Assembly (NCBI GenBank): GCA_023362775.1
Contig: JALMGJ010000029.1
Location: 400,001 to 464,000, forward strand
DNA from: Charina bottae
Taxonomy: Eukaryota; Chordata; Lepidosauria; Squamata; Charinaidae
Reading direction: 5' to 3'
Length of the DNA: 64,000 nucleotides
This document shows, one piece after another, positions 51,447 through 63,454 of this stretch. The notes below the pieces were generated by a model. The model saw only the letters and a program-made list of their open reading frames with translations, was not told the origin of the DNA and searched no databases. Made by a program: the position numbers and the translations under genes. Positions within the stretch are counted from its first letter, which is position 1, and every line of letters begins with the position of its first letter.

Positions 51447-51572
51447 TAGTGTTTTTCAAACTTGGCCACTTTAAGATGGGTGGACTTCAACTCCCAGAAT
51501 TCCCCAGCCAGGCAGGAATTCTGGGAATTGAAATCCACACATCTTAAAGTGGCCAAGTTTGAAAAACACGTG
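51447..51572. mobile_element. Palindromic foldback hAT-like MITE
   Basis: Termini TAGTGTTTTTCAAACTTGG and CCAAGTTTGAAAAACACGTG. Perfect 8-bp TSD gtctagac (51439-51446, 51573-51580), matching the nTCTAGAn hAT target preference. Confidence 0.88.
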
Positions 51573-51580
51573 GTCTAGAC

Positions 51581-52590
51581 TGTGTTATCATCTACTGAAA
51601 GAACTGTACCTGATAACTTTTTTGCAATACGTTTGGTCCAAGAAAATGTTACTACGAAGTTAACATCACATGGATTAGAACAGAAATAAGTAGTGACAGC
51701 TCTTTGAAATCTGCCCCCCCAAAATCAATTTTCCATTAGCATTTCAAGCTGGAGATGCATTTTAAATCAAACGTGATCAAAAGTTGAAATGAACAATTGA
51801 TAAAGATTGCTTTCTATGCTTAATATTTGATGCCAACACTTTTTTATTGTCAGATATACTGACATTTTTTGTACGCAACACTAAATACAATTATAGGTGA
51901 TCTGTATTACATATCAACTGCTACCCAAGATTGACATCAAATATCCAAGTTAAAGTTGAAAATCAAATATAATTGAATATCACGTACGTTTGTAGAATAT
52001 TCAGCAACAGAATTCCTAAAACGAAAACGTTTTATTTCAGTTCTCTTAATTTTTAAAAAAATCTCCAATGATTTTTGTTTGTTTTAATTATTTTTTAATA
52101 TACGTTGTATTTTAATTTCTGTTGGCCAGCCAGAGTCACACTGGTGAGATGGGCGGCCATATAAATCAATATAAATAAAATGTTCACCCAGCAATTCTGA
52201 TCCTGACAATGCTATTTTCCCAGCATGAGTCATTTATTAAAAGGCTTCTGTGCCTGCACTGTGGAATGAATAGATAACCTTAATACTGCAGAGTTAGGAA
52301 ATGTTACAGGGGAAAAGATTAAATGCCAGCTTTGTGCAGATGGTTACACCAAGGATTTGCCTGAAGATTGGCATCCTATCAGCTGCTCCAGACCTTTTGC
52401 TGCTCCTGAATGCCTTCCAGATATAGAAGCCACGTCAACAAACATGGGGGGGGGGGGGGCTACATCTAACTTTCCAGGACAAAAGAATACTCACCTGCAG
52501 ATGGGTGATGTCACGAGGGTACTAATATAGCTTTTCTCTATGAAAACGGTTCGCCACGGCCTTTAACTAGGACGTCTTTTTGACTGTGGG
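51581..52590. other. AT-rich sequence with an L2/CR1-type tail
   Basis: A plus-strand LINE/SINE tail (CCAGCCAGAGTCACAC...GAGATGGGCGGCCATATAAA) lies at about 52120-52185. A run of G occurs at 52447-52459. The remainder is unrecognised. Confidence 0.5.
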
Positions 52591-52690
52591 TGTTGGATTG
52601 CCTGCTGGTGTCCCACCGAAGCACTAACCAGTTCTGATCCTGGTTAGCTTTTCAAGACAAACCAAGATTAGCTAGGTGCAGCCACCAAGT
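52591..52690 (-). mobile_element. 5S rRNA-derived SINE fragment
   Basis: Reverse complement aligns to 5S rRNA: AAAGCTAACCAGGATCAG, CTGGTTAGTGCTTCGGTGGG, ACACCAGCAGGCAAT correspond to GAAGCTAAGCAGGGTCGGG, CTGGTTAGTACTTGGATGGG and GACCGCCTGGGAAT. Diverged. Confidence 0.6.
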
Positions 52691-53135
52691 CGGAACTGAG
52701 ACTGAAGATTCAGAGCCAGGCATAGCTAGTCCTTCTGCAGATGGAAAGGCGAAAGCCCGCCGGTCCGGAGGTTGCCAGGATGGTCTTGGATGGTGTCTTG
52801 GCCCCTTTTCCAGGAGCACAGCTGTATTTGTTTTGGTGACTGTCTGCAGTCTGCACAGTTAATGGGCATATCTAGGATTTCGCATCAGGAAAGGTCATGT
52901 TGACGTTTTTACACCCGCTAAGCCCGAGTTCTTTTTTTCTGGAACTCCTATTACACATTTCAAATGTTTGGCATCAGAATCAAACCACATGTTTAGAGAA
53001 CATGTGTGGAGCAACAAAGACATGACTGGAAAGTGGTAAGAAGGAATGCTGTATGTCAGAGCTTTCAAAGCATCTTAGTCCAGCCTGTTCCTACAAAAGT
53101 TACTATTCTGAATATTGCAGTCTTAGGCGTGCAAC

Positions 53136-53345
53136 TAGCAATTCGAAAGCATGCAAATGCAAGTAGATGAATAGGTACCACTTCGGTGGGATGGTAACAG
53201 CGTTCCGCGCGCGTCATGCCGGCCACGTGACCGTGGAAGCGTCTTCGGACAATGCTGGCTCTTCGGCTAACAAACGGAGATGAGCACCGGCCCCTAGAGT
53301 CGGACACAACTGCACGAATGTGCGGGGGGAACCTTTACCTTTACC
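53136..53345 (+). mobile_element. Sauria-type tRNA SINE, 5'-truncated
   Basis: Starts in the central domain (TAGCAATTCGAAAGCATGC) and ends CCTTTACCTTTACC. Perfect 12-bp TSD taggcgtgcaac at 53124-53135 and 53346-53357. Confidence 0.95.
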
Positions 53346-53688
53346 TAGGCGTGCAACAGGACAATAATGTGAGCTTCATAGGAAGATGAGCTGATTACTT
53401 ACTCTTTACTTCTAACTTTTCCATCATGCTAATATTTCCCCTACACAACTGAGCAAAGAGTTTGCTGTGTCTGATCTCAAGTATAGGCAGGGTATAGCAG
53501 AATGAACTTGGTGCAAGGCTTAAGATACAGATTCCACCCTCTTGCAGATTTTGATTCCCCCCCCCCCACATGGATGCCCCTGGACCCATCACTAAAGCAG
53601 AAAGAGGAAGGGAAACGGGGACTCAGTTGAAGCCCAACCAAGGTTGACTCAGAGGGACGTATCTGCCTTGTTCCAAACCAGTGTTTCT

Positions 53689-53812
53689 TAACCTGGGCAA
53701 CTCTAAGATGTGTGGACTTCAGCTCCCAGAATTCCCCAGCCAGCAAAGCTGGCTGGGGAATTCTGGGAGTTGAAGTCCTCACTTCTTAAAGTTGTTGAGG
53801 TTGAGAACAATG
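53689..53812. mobile_element. Palindromic foldback hAT-like MITE
   Basis: Termini CAGTGTTTCTTAACCTGG and AGGTTGAGAACAATG. TSD ttccaaac / ttctaaac (53681-53688, 53813-53820), one mismatch. Confidence 0.83.
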
Positions 53813-53820
53813 TTCTAAAC

Positions 53821-54544
53821 CATGCCTAGGATTCAGGACAAATGTACTACATGGTAAACCTCGTTTTCTGAACATTTCCCCAGGAAATGACTCCAAAATG
53901 AGTTTTTCATTAGCATTAAATTGGTATTCGCTCTCACAAGGGAGAAAAAAGTTCCTGCTACCTCCCTAAAATGGAAGCAATTGTAGTTTGGAATGTTAGT
54001 TGTCTAACATAATTAATGCGATATGGTGTAAAATAACTTCATTTGCTACGTTTGGATCCAGTTGCTGCCTAAACTCTTAAGTCATACTCCTTCATCCTAA
54101 GAGAATTTTAGCACTTTTTCCTGTGGATTCATGAGTAAGATTCTGATGGAATGGACGTCCATCCTGAAATGGGGGAAATTGAAGCAGAGAAAAGACTGCA
54201 GTTTTTTTTGGGGGGGCGGGAATTAACTTCTTCTCCATGCAGATATCGAAAGCTCCATCAGCATTAAAATGTAGGTATCAGGCAGAAGGACTTGGACAAT
54301 TTTATTTGTACAATATTTATAAAAACAATGTAGTCAGTCACTTGATCATCTACCTATAAAACTGTAGTGTCTACAGGCCAAACTATTCTCGAGCAATTTT
54401 AACATCTGCTGCCTTGCTTTGCACAACTCAGGTGGCTTATCTTGACAATGTTTCTTTTCAAAGTAATGATAAATCAGGATAATGTCTGAACACCCAGCAC
54501 CATGGAAGTTGGTCTGGTCCCAGCTACTGTATATAAGAAAGGAG
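53821..54544. other. Intergenic sequence, nothing recognised
   Basis: No supported feature. Confidence 0.5.
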
Positions 54545-54775
54545 TACAGGTAGTCCTCATTTAGTGACTGCCTTAATTAGCGACTGTTCACAGTTATGAT
54601 GGTGATGAAAAAATATCTTTGCAATCAATCCTCACATTTATGACCTTTGCAGGTTTGGAAAGTAAAGGAAAGTTGAAGTAAGATCGTAAGCACAGTCATG
54701 GTTTCACTTAGTGACCACTTCGCTTAATGACCAGTTGCTGGTCCCAATTGTGTCACTAAACAAGGACTACCTGTA
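54545..54775. mobile_element. TA-flanked MITE (mariner/Tigger-like), internally deleted
   Basis: TA-CAGGTAGTCCTCATTTAG at left, CAAGGACTACCTG-TA at right. About 230 bp, shorter than other members. Confidence 0.8.
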
Positions 54776-55499
54776 TGTGATTAACCACAAGGACCTGCAG
54801 GATGGGGACACAGCAGACGTGAATCACAGGTTCCTTAATCAACCATGTATGGAATTGTTCAAAGCTTGATAAAAGGTCCTTAAAATCTGTATTTGCTCCT
54901 CACAAAAATTAGCTTGACAATAAAGCATTCAGGGACAGAGGCAGGTTCCAATCAGTGGCATCCGCATGGATGTGTGTCAAAATTTGCAAAATGCCAGGCG
55001 TGGTGTTGCAATCAAAATTCTTAGCTAACTGGGTGTACTTTTGAAACCTCTGGAGTGAAAACATGACATCATTAAATCAGGGCCATGCATCTTTGGACAC
55101 CCTTGTGGGTTACCCGTGTCAGAGGGGCAAAATCCAGCCTTCATCAGCATGCTAGCTTGTCAACACTGGATGAGGTCGATCTCCTTTGAATTCAGGTTTT
55201 GCATCCCCAGCCTTTGCAAGAGTGAGAGGAAGTATTAAACAAACAAAATAAAGCCTCTGTTCCCTGCAAGGGAATTGCAAAGGAGGCAAAGCTACGAAGA
55301 AAGTTGCAAAAGGGTGAGAAAATAGATCATTTCACATTTGGAGAGGGGGGAAATACACGTGAAAGTATTTCTTTGGATAATTAACATGAGTTGCATTTCC
55401 AGTTGCATGACTAGCCACCATCTGTTTGTGGTACGGCTGGGGAGTAGTTAGAAGCAGCTGCTTTAAATAAATCCTTGTCGGAACAGACCGGGGAATTCA
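54776..55499. other. Intergenic sequence, nothing recognised
   Basis: No supported feature. Confidence 0.45.
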
Positions 55500-56096
55500 G
55501 TGGTAAGAGGTTCTCTTAAAGTCAAGAGATGTTTGAGGAGAATTATATAGCCGTGACACAATATGACAGACTGAAAAAGAAGTCTTAGCAATAACTCTTT
55601 GCTTAGCTCTAAACCAGGACAACAATATATGCAAAAAGGATCTGGGTGTGTGGGGGTCTGTAGGTGAACGTGTAGCTGCAAATAAAGCCGACGCAATCCC
55701 AGACTGTATCAGCAGTACCATTGTGTCAGTACGAAGGGGAGTCATCCTTCTGTATTCTGCACTGGTCAGACCACACCTCAATTACTGAGTCCAATTCTAG
55801 GCACCTTAATTTAGGAGGAACAACTGGAACATGGCCAGAGCAGAGCAACAAGGGGATAAGGGCCTGGAAGAAAAAACGTATGAGAATGGTTGGAGGTGTT
55901 TGTTAGGTTTTGGACTGCAGGGAGATTTGATAACTGGCTTCAGGATCCTGAAGGGCCGCTGTGTAGAAGACGGGGCAGAATTGTTCAGAGCTGTTCCAGA
56001 AGATAGGGCAAGAAACAGCAGGTTTGATTTAGAATGAAGTCGATTTATGGTGAACGTTACGGTGAATTTTTTCCTGATTGTAAAAGCTGTTCAACC

Positions 56097-56270
56097 TGGT
56101 GGACTCTTCTTGTGGAGTCCTTGGTGCTCTCTGAGCCTTGTTGTTTTCTTGCAGACGTTTCATTGCCAGGCTAGGCAACATCTTCAGTGGGCACTGAAGA
56201 TGTTGCCTAGCCTGGCAATGAAACGTCTGCAAGAAAACAACAAGGCTCGGAGAGCACCAAGGACTCCACA
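56097..56270 (+). mobile_element. Palindromic Penelope-like insertion, lineage C
   Basis: Arms of about 75 bp: GTGGAGTCCTTGGTGCTCTC ... ACATCTTCAGTG faces CACTGAAGATGTTGCC ... GCACCAAGGACTCCAC. The flanks gttcaacc (56089-56096, 56271-56278) are a likely TSD of CR1 sequence. Both arms include the CTGAAGA...GAAAC core. Confidence 0.85.
56191..56230 (+). ncRNA. Hammerhead ribozyme-like motif (PLE lineage C)
   Basis: GCA, CTGAAGA (56194-56200), stem II TTGCC/GGCAA, GAAAC (56220-56224), GTC (canonical cleavage triplet) and TGC pairing with GCA. An inverted copy occupies 56151-56187 on the minus strand. Confidence 0.65.
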
Positions 56271-56519
56271 GTTCAACCCTGAGCTACAAATATTCTCTTC
56301 GATTGGACTCCTCTTGGCTGGAGGTGTTTAAAGACAGGCATGATGGCCATCTGTCAGGGATGTTGTAATAGTGGGTGCCTGCACTGGGCAGGGGGTTGGC
56401 CTAATGATCTCAAGGTCACTTCCAAGCTTTCCATTCTAGGATTCTGGTTTGGTGGGCACATTTAAAAACGTGTTGCAAATGATAGCTGCCATGGGGGAGA
56501 TAACCCGTTTCAAGGCACT

Positions 56520-57250
56520 GCGTTGGTTGGTTTATTTATGCATCTCTTTATAGATTTCAGATATTATCCCACCCTGATTAACTCTGGGCAGGTAACAAGA
56601 AAATGAAACATTCAGTACAAAAAAAAAGCATTCCAAAGGGTGTTCCAAAGAGCGGAGGCCACCAATGAGAAGGTCCTGGTCCAAGACCCATGAATCCTGA
56701 GAGGCCTTCTCTAGTTGTCCAAAGCTGATGGGCCCACCATTGGACAGGATGGGACACCTGTCAACCTAGTGCTGATCAAGGTGTGAGTTGCCCCTGACAA
56801 GTGGAGTCATAATTAGTGCATCAGCTAAAGAGCAAAATCCCCCTTGGCCACAGCTTCCACCTGCTCCTTTAGCAGCAGGGCTGAGAGTTCAGGGTTAGGG
56901 TCCCCAAATCACAGGCCATCTTCTTCAGTACAAGCCCATCCGGAGTAATGACTGGGATCGATGTTAAGTCGACTTATTGACAAACAGCAGCTCCGTCTTG
57001 GTAGGATTTAATCTAAGCTTCTTACATCCTATCCAGACCCAGATCCAGATCCTGGTTCAGGACATCCACAGCATCTCCAGCCCGGCTCAGGATGGTGATG
57101 TTCTGCATAACTGGGTGTCATCAGCATATTGATCTCACCCCAAACTGATAGATGATGGGCTCTCAGCAGTGTCATGTAGACATTAAATAACCTGCCTGGA
57201 GACCATCTCTTACAATTATTCCAAGTATGGACGGTCAGGTAAAAAAGCAA
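56520..57250. other. Old unclassified interspersed repeat
   Basis: Sequence such as GGTCCTGGTCCAAGACCC and TCTTGGTAGGATTTAATC has the look of a reptilian LINE-derived repeat (minus strand), next to a LINE-like tail at 56523-56600. The family could not be named. No coding frame is intact. Confidence 0.3.
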
Positions 57251-57281
57251 TTCATCTTAGCTTTCTTTTAACTGATTAGCT

Positions 57282-57416
57282 CAGTGTTTCTCAATCTTGG
57301 CCACTTGAAGATGGGTGGACTTCAACTCCCAGAATTCCCCAGCCAACATGGCTGGCTGGGGAATTCTGGGAGTTGAAGTCCACCCATCTTCAAGTGGCCA
57401 AGGTTAAGAAACACTG
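57282..57416. mobile_element. Palindromic foldback hAT-like MITE
   Basis: Termini CAGTGTTTCTCAATCTTGG and CCAAGGTTAAGAAACACTG with a nearly perfect 135-bp palindrome. The flanking octamers do not match clearly. Confidence 0.85.
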
Positions 57417-57739
57417 GGCTAGAGTAACACAATCTTGCAAGTCTGGTTTTGCTTTAACTCCTCCATCATCTCCTAAACTCATGCCAGTTAGGGGGGTGTC
57501 TGTTTGAGACATTTTCACATTACTCCTTCATTGTTTGAGCTTAAGCAACGTTTCACTCCTTGATGTTTTGGTAATGGATCTCTCTTCTCTCTGTCCAGAT
57601 CATCTTCCTTACTCTCTACAGAAAAATGAGGAAGGAGCATTCTTCAGGTACCTGAAAGGAAGTCAAGCAGAAGGCCAAGATCATCCTATCACTATCACCC
57701 CAGAAGGCTGGGCAAAAAAAAACCAACGGATTTCTATTA

Positions 57740-58065
57740 AGTAAAGGTAAAAGCAAATTTGTGCAGTCGTGTCCGACTCTAGGGGCCGGTGCTCATCTCC
57801 GTATGTTAGCCGAAGAGCCAGCGTTGTCCGAAGACGCTTCCACGGTCATGTGGCCAGCATGACACACGCGGAATGCTGTTACCATCCCACCGAAATGGTA
57901 CCTATTCATCTACTTGCATTTGCATGCTTTCAAATTGCTAGGTTGGCAAGAGCTGGGGCTGGTGCGGGAGCTCCCTCCGTCACGCGGGGCTAGGGATTCG
58001 AACCTCCGAACTTGCAATCTTGATCGACAAGCCTGGCATCTTACCTGCTGAGCCACCACGCCCCT
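57740..58065 (-). mobile_element. Full-length Sauria-type tRNA SINE
   Basis: On minus it runs from GGGGCGTGGTGGCTCAGC (plus 58048-58065) through the B box and body to GTCGGACACGACTGC and an altered TTTTACCTTTAC tail. No clear TSD. Confidence 0.9.
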
Positions 58066-58084
58066 AATATTACTGGAAAGCAAA

Positions 58085-58460
58085 TTCTGCTTGAGCAGCT
58101 TGAGAGGGGGTATTACCCAATGCAGCTACCTAGATTTCTTTTCAATGTAAGGAAAAACGTCCTGACAGTCAGATCTGCACAAAAGTGGTATAGTCCATCT
58201 ATGGAGGTGGTGGGTTCTCCATCTCTTGAAGTTTGTAAAAGACTAGACAGCCAGCTCTCCCAGATGGTTGACTTGTTTTTCTCTGCACCCTGCAGAGCAT
58301 TGGAGTAGATGATCCTTGTAGCCCCTTCGAGCTCCCCAATTCTATGACTCTGGGAACAAGCCAACTCTTGGAACTACCTTAATTGAGATTCCTGTCCTGA
58401 GCAAAGGGTGGACTGAATGACCTCCAGGGCCCCTTCCAGTTCGAGGATTCTAGGATTCAC
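58085..58460 (+). mobile_element. CR1 LINE 3' fragment
   Basis: The frame FLFNVRKNVLTVRSAQKWY and the following SMEVVGSPSLEVCK match the end of CR1 ORF2. Two CR1-like ends follow: GGAGTAGATGATCC...TTCTATGACTC and GGTGGACTGAATGACC...TTCTAGGATTC, suggesting a duplication or two superimposed insertions. Confidence 0.68.
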
Positions 58461-59012
58461 TTTCCTAGTTGCCCGTCAGATTTTTCCCAGTGAAAAATCT
58501 GAGCCAGGATCCACCTCCTGTGATGAACATCAAAGCGATGTCTTGTTTAAATAAGACAACCAACAATCCTCCAAAGGCTTTGCATATTACAACTTGCCCT
58601 CTTTTTTCCCTGACATCTAATGTTAATCAACTATTTAAAAGGCCTCCGTTTGTGGGTATTTAGAGCTGGAGTTTGCATCAGGGAGAGAACATGTTAATTG
58701 GCGAGGCAGAAAATGGTTTTATAAGACTCTCTGGATTCTGTTGTGCTTCTGTGGTAGGGAATAAAAGAAAAAGAAAAGAAGATGGCCTTCCATAATGAGT
58801 GTTGGTTTTAATTATTCATTTTCAACTTCTCTCATGCTTCCTGGAGGAAAGGGCACAACTGCTTAATCAGTTGAGAAAGGCACTTTTAAGGTTTTAAGGT
58901 ATTTTATAGGTGCATTTGGTCTTACTGCTTGCATTTCTCTTTGACCAGCCTTTTTAATCCCCCAGTTGCTAAAGTAAATTAAAAATCGCCACTTAAATCT
59001 GCATTGAAAAAG
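58461..59012. other. Intergenic sequence, nothing recognised
   Basis: No supported feature. Confidence 0.5.
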
Positions 59013-59026
59013 GAGAAAATAACATA

Positions 59027-60148
59027 ATGAACATAGATGAATACAAAGACAAAATCAGAGAATTACTAGACCCCACCACATACAGAACAATAAGACGGGA
59101 TCCGACCAGCAAAATCATAAAGCAAACCAACACACTGATAAAGAGCTCCTCCCTGCATCCCAACGTACTACAACGTATTTGCAAGACAGAAGCTCTCTCA
59201 CCTAGACTATACGGACTCCCCAAAATCCACAAAGACTCGATCCCACTCAGACCCATTGTAAGTGCCATTGGCTCCCCGACATATGAATTATCCAAACATT
59301 TGGCAACCCTTTTACAGACCCACATCGGACAGACTCCATCCCACATCAAAGACTCAGGACACTTCATCAACAAAATCAGCACCCTAAAACTCAACCACAC
59401 GGACAAACTGGTCAGCTTTGACGTGGTCTCCCTGTTTACCAAGGTGCCAGTAAGGGACACCCTGGCACTCATCAAGCAAATCTTCCCAGAAGACATTACA
59501 GCTTTATTTCAACACTGCCTAACAACTAGTTACTTTCAATGGGAGAATGAGTTCTACGAACAGATGGATGGCGTTGCCATGGGAAGCCCCCTGAGCCCAG
59601 TCATAGCAAACTTTTACATGGAACACTTTGAAAAACAGGCTTTGGAATCGGCACCCATTACACCAACAGTCTGGTTCCGGTTCGTGGATGACACCTTCGC
59701 AATTTGGAGTCATACTGAAGAAGAACTGGAGAAATTTCTGGACCACCTAAACGGCATCCACCCCAATATACAATTCACCATGGAAAAAGAAACTGACGGC
59801 AAACTTCCATTTTTAGATATGCTGGTCATACGCAATCCGGACCTCAAACTAGGACACAAAATATACAGAAAACCCACCCATACGGACCGATATCTACACA
59901 AAAATTCCAATCACCACCCACGACAAAAGAGAGGCATGATCAAAACCTTGGTGGATCGTGCTAATCGAAACTGTGAAACCCAATTTCTCAACAATGAACT
60001 TAACCATCTGAATTGGGTCCTACAGGCAAATGGCTATTCCAAGAATGAAATAAAAAGAGCCATCAAACCAAGAAAACAACATCCAACTGAAGAAAAACAG
60101 CCCCCCCACAAACAAAGTATTCCTGCCCTACATCAAAGGAGTCACTGA
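59027..60148 (+). pseudogene. PLE reverse transcriptase
   Basis: A 373-codon frame. Motifs in order: LYGLPKIHKDSIPLRPIVSA, LVSFDVVSLFTKVPV (catalytic Asp), MDGVAMGSPLSPVIANFYME, WFRFVDDTFAIW (catalytic Asp pair), FTMEKETDGKLPFLDMLVIR and YRKPTHTDRYL. This is the Penelope/telomerase-related RT layout. It is truncated at the N-terminus, and the Met is the first available one. After KQPPHKQ the frame is shifted by the C7 tract; the protein resumes as VFLPYIKGVTDRMGKLME in the next frame. Confidence 0.95.
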
Positions 60149-60716
60149 CCGCATGGGAAAACTGATGGAAAAACACAACTTTCAAACAGTCTTCAGACCC
60201 ACCAGAAAAATACAACAAATGCTAAAATCAGCAAAAGACAAAAGGGACCCCCGCACCGCTGCAGGAGTATACCGCATACCATGCAGCTGTGGACAAGTAT
60301 ACATCGGAACCACAAAACGAAGCATTCACACCAGGATAAAAGAACATGAAAGACACTGCAGACTACAGCAACCAGAAAAATCTTCAGTAGCTGAACATGC
60401 TCTCAAGCAAACGGGACACAAAATCCTATTTGAAAACACAGAAATACTGGACAACACCAAAAGCCACTACACCAGATTATACAGAGAAGCCATTGAAATT
60501 CACAAACACCAGCACAGTTACAATAAAAAAGAAGAAAGTTTAAAAATTAGCAAAACCTGGCTACCAGTCCTGAAAAACACAGCCTGCAAAAGGTCAACGA
60601 ACTCAGTCCAACCACCAGGACATGGGAATACTTCTCACAATGAACATGCTAATCACGCTCATCAGCCACTCGTTAACATTTCAACACAACAAAAAACCCC
60701 ACCTAATCTCCTATAA
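60117..60716 (+). pseudogene. PLE GIY-YIG endonuclease domain
   Basis: Continuation of the RT frame after the shift. It contains KVFLPYIKGVTDRMGKL, TAAGVYRIPCSCGQVYIGTT (GIY-YIG signature), RSIHTRIKEHERHC (conserved Arg), SSVAEHALKQTGHKILF and TRLYREAIEIHKH (catalytic Glu). The frame runs to a natural stop at 60716. This endonuclease nicks the target in PLE retrotransposition. Confidence 0.93.
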
Positions 60717-60784
60717 TTTAGCTCTATAAATAGAACATTGCCACTCTACCTGGGCACAGAGATTTTGCTTCTATCTGTGCTCCT

Positions 60785-60830
60785 GCCCTCTGAAGATGCT
60801 GGCCACAGATGCTGGCGAAACGTTAGGAAC
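60785..60830 (+). ncRNA. Hammerhead ribozyme-like motif (PLE lineage A, parental copy)
   Basis: CCT, CTGAAGA (60790-60796), stem II GCTGG/CTGGC with wobble pairs, GAAAC (60817-60821), GTT, AGG. Slightly decayed relative to 21773-21818. Confidence 0.6.
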
Positions 60831-60924
60831 CACAACTTCCAGAACACGGCCACACAGCCCGGAAGACCCACAACAGCCATTGAACTCCGGCCGTGAAAGC
60901 CTTCGACAATACAGAGAAAATAAC

Positions 60925-62835
60925 TCTATTTCCATCACTCTCCTTAAGACGCGGACCGTTCTCTATTCTGCTCTCTATGCAGACCAAAAGAAGAGGAGAA
61001 GAGAATGAAGTCTTTATAAATTATTGACTGACAAATTGTTTTATAGAGCACATGATCAGAAGAATAAATTATATCTTATCTAATTTATTCCACATCGCTT
61101 TTTCCATTATCTAATCCCTCCCACTGTGGTTTGAAACCAATCTGCAATTGTCTTTTGCCAATCGTAGACACTACAAGACAGTTGGGACCTACTCTTTCTC
61201 CATTTAGTTGACCAATAGGAGACTGAAGAAAAAGCACCATCCAAGCACCATCATCTGAGCTATTGCTGATGCTGAAATATTAAAAATCCACTCCCCCAAC
61301 TCCACACAAAATGGAAATAACATAAACACCCAATCCATGTTTATCAGGTTATTTTACTCATATTTTCCTGGTGTTTGGGGGGTGGGGGTGGGGAATCTGA
61401 GGAGCTTTCCAGCTGCAAAGCTACTATTCCTGTATTGCATTTAAAAGACCTTGTAAGCTGTGAAGCTGAAATGATACCATGCTGGCAATTTTGCAACCAG
61501 CCACTTTCCTCCATGGCTCTATCCACAACCACATGATTTTGTGAAGCTAGTTTAGGAAGGTATAAAGACAGGACACTGAACATCTATGGTGGGGGGGGGG
61601 GGGAGAAAGAGAAGTGCCTGACTTGAGTCAGCCAAGAGGTGGGATGAGGAAAGAGTTCCTGAGGGGCCACCCACAAGCTCTTTGGAGCTGCAGCCATTCA
61701 AATGAAAACATCAACTTTGTGGTGCCTTCCAATGCACTGGATCTGAGTCAGAAACTAATCAGATCAGTTCCCGAGCCCATCCAATGTTGTGAGGACAACA
61801 GGTCTGGGGTTGATCCCAAAGTTGCATGAAACTCTCATGTGCAAATGCCCTTAGCTTATTGAAACTATACTAACCTGATTCGATTAGCATGATATAATCC
61901 CATTGTGTGGATTCAATGGGAGGGGAAAGATCATGACAGATTGAAATATATGCAACTGAAAGATGGGTTCAACCAGCCAGAAGATCATAGAGCTGCACAG
62001 GGTGTTGCTGGAAGTAAGTCAGCCTGGCAAGTCCACCTTCTCACAGCACCAGCTCCAGAGCTCTCCAGACCAGGAGAACAGCATGAATGCGAGGGGAGAC
62101 ATCTTTGTCTGATTCCTCTGGCTGCTAACTGTGGAAAGACTTGGAGGTGGGGGATTTTGGCACAACAATGCTTTGAGTGAACCCTCTACCCATGTAGCAG
62201 CTTCAACCCTTCTTCTCTAGAGTGAACTGAAGCCGTATGAAAATACATACACACATTGATAGCAACCCCTTTATTGTATTTCAACAGGAAGGGGGGAAAA
62301 TAATTTTCCCAGTAGCAAAATATAAGGTGACTTTAAATGGCATCTTTCCAAAAGAACAGCAACAGCAAATTTTGCTGCAATTTCCCAAGTGCATAATCAT
62401 GATTATATTACAGGCTCATTTTTAGCTAGTTTGATTTCACTGCCACCAATTCTTCTATAAGTCCATTGAAATATAAATATGGAGTTTCAGTATAATGCTG
62501 ATATCTCATTAGATATAACTTAGATCCTGCAGGCTGTTCAATTACAGCTCGGAATTAAATTGGAACTGGTGCCAGGACTTGGCTGAAGGAGTTGTAATAT
62601 ATATATATTTTGACAGAAGACAAAAAATAAATAGAGCCAGAGATCAAAGCTTCTTGGCTTCACATCTGGCAGTGTCTTAATTTAATTCATGAATTTAATT
62701 TCAATTATTTATCATATATTCAGTAAAGGTTGGTCTGCCCTCTATTCTCTTCTTTCCAAATACAACCAGTCTATTTGGATTGTAACCTGAGGGCAAGATC
62801 TTTGCTCCAAATCAACTGAATTCTAATTAATGATG
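60925..62835. other. Intergenic sequence, nothing recognised
   Basis: A G-run lies at about 61590-61602 and an AT dinucleotide run at about 62597-62610. No repeat family or coding region was supported. The 62440-62600 stretch is unique-looking, but conservation cannot be assessed here. Confidence 0.45.
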
Positions 62836-62843
62836 CTCTAGAA

Positions 62844-63150
62844 CAGAGCTTTCCAAACTGTGTGTCGCCACACCACCCGGAAGTGGCGGTGCATGCGTGC
62901 ACGGTGGCGGCGGCAGCCGCTGCCGCCGCCGCCGTGCATCCGCGCGCTGCCGCACGCCCCCCTGTGCTGCCGCCGTGCGCGCGTGTACCGCCGCATGCCC
63001 CCCCACGCCGCCACACGCCCCGTGCCGCTGCTGTGCGCGCGCACGCCGCCACATGCCCTCCTGTGTTGCCACCGCGCACGCGCGCCCCCGCCGTGCCGCC
63101 GCCGCACCGCCGCTGGCGTGTCGCCAGCGGCGGCACTTTGGAAAGCCCTG
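62844..63150. mobile_element. GC-rich non-autonomous hAT transposon
   Basis: Termini CAGAGCTTTCCAAACTGTG and CACTTTGGAAAGCCCTG. Perfect TSD ctctagaa (62836-62843, 63151-63158), the canonical nTCTAGAn hAT target. The interior has alternating CGCGCG and GCCGCC blocks organised as a loose ~50-60-bp tandem repeat (GTGCGCGCG ... CGCCGCATGCC). Confidence 0.95.
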
Positions 63151-63454
63151 CTCTAGAACATTCTTCCATGTGGTTGCTGATTGGGAATGATGGCGGTTGT
63201 AGTCCCAAAGCTCCAGAGGACGACTTGGGGAAATTTACTTTTATAAATAATATTAAGATTTTGTTACATTCCTAACATCTCTAATCCTAACCATCTTAAT
63301 CCTAATTCAGATGACATAGCTTTCTTCAACAAATGTCCTAGAAATTCAGTCACTTTCCAAATCTTTGTCTTCTCTTCCTAGTTACTGCCTTATTTTTCAT
63401 AATATTATACCACAAAAATAGAACAAGCCATAAGAAACATCATGAAAATTACAG

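Larger units (their letters stand above)
55500..56455 (+). mobile_element. CR1 LINE 3' fragment interrupted by a PLE palindrome
   Basis: Decayed CR1 coding is visible: GVILLYSALVRPHLNY then stop, VQF, corresponding to the conserved CR1 block after the RT. Further on, a GDLITGFRILKG-like segment. The end (GGGTTGGCCTAATGATCTC ... CATTCTAGGATTCTG) is the diagnostic CR1 terminus of TTCTATG-type repeats. The PLE palindrome at 56097-56270 splits it. Confidence 0.72.
59024..60913 (+). mobile_element. Penelope-like element lineage A, 5'-truncated, RT plus GIY-YIG
   Basis: A 1,890-bp insertion flanked by the perfect 11-bp TSD gagaaaataac (59013-59023, 60914-60924). It carries most of the single PLE open frame, interrupted only by a one-base shift in a run of seven C's (60106-60112). 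A 3'UTR follows with a hammerhead-like motif and the terminus GCCGTGAAAGCCTTCGACAA. This terminus matches the full arms of the palindromes at 21557 and 35031, so it is the parental type of those. Confidence 0.95.
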
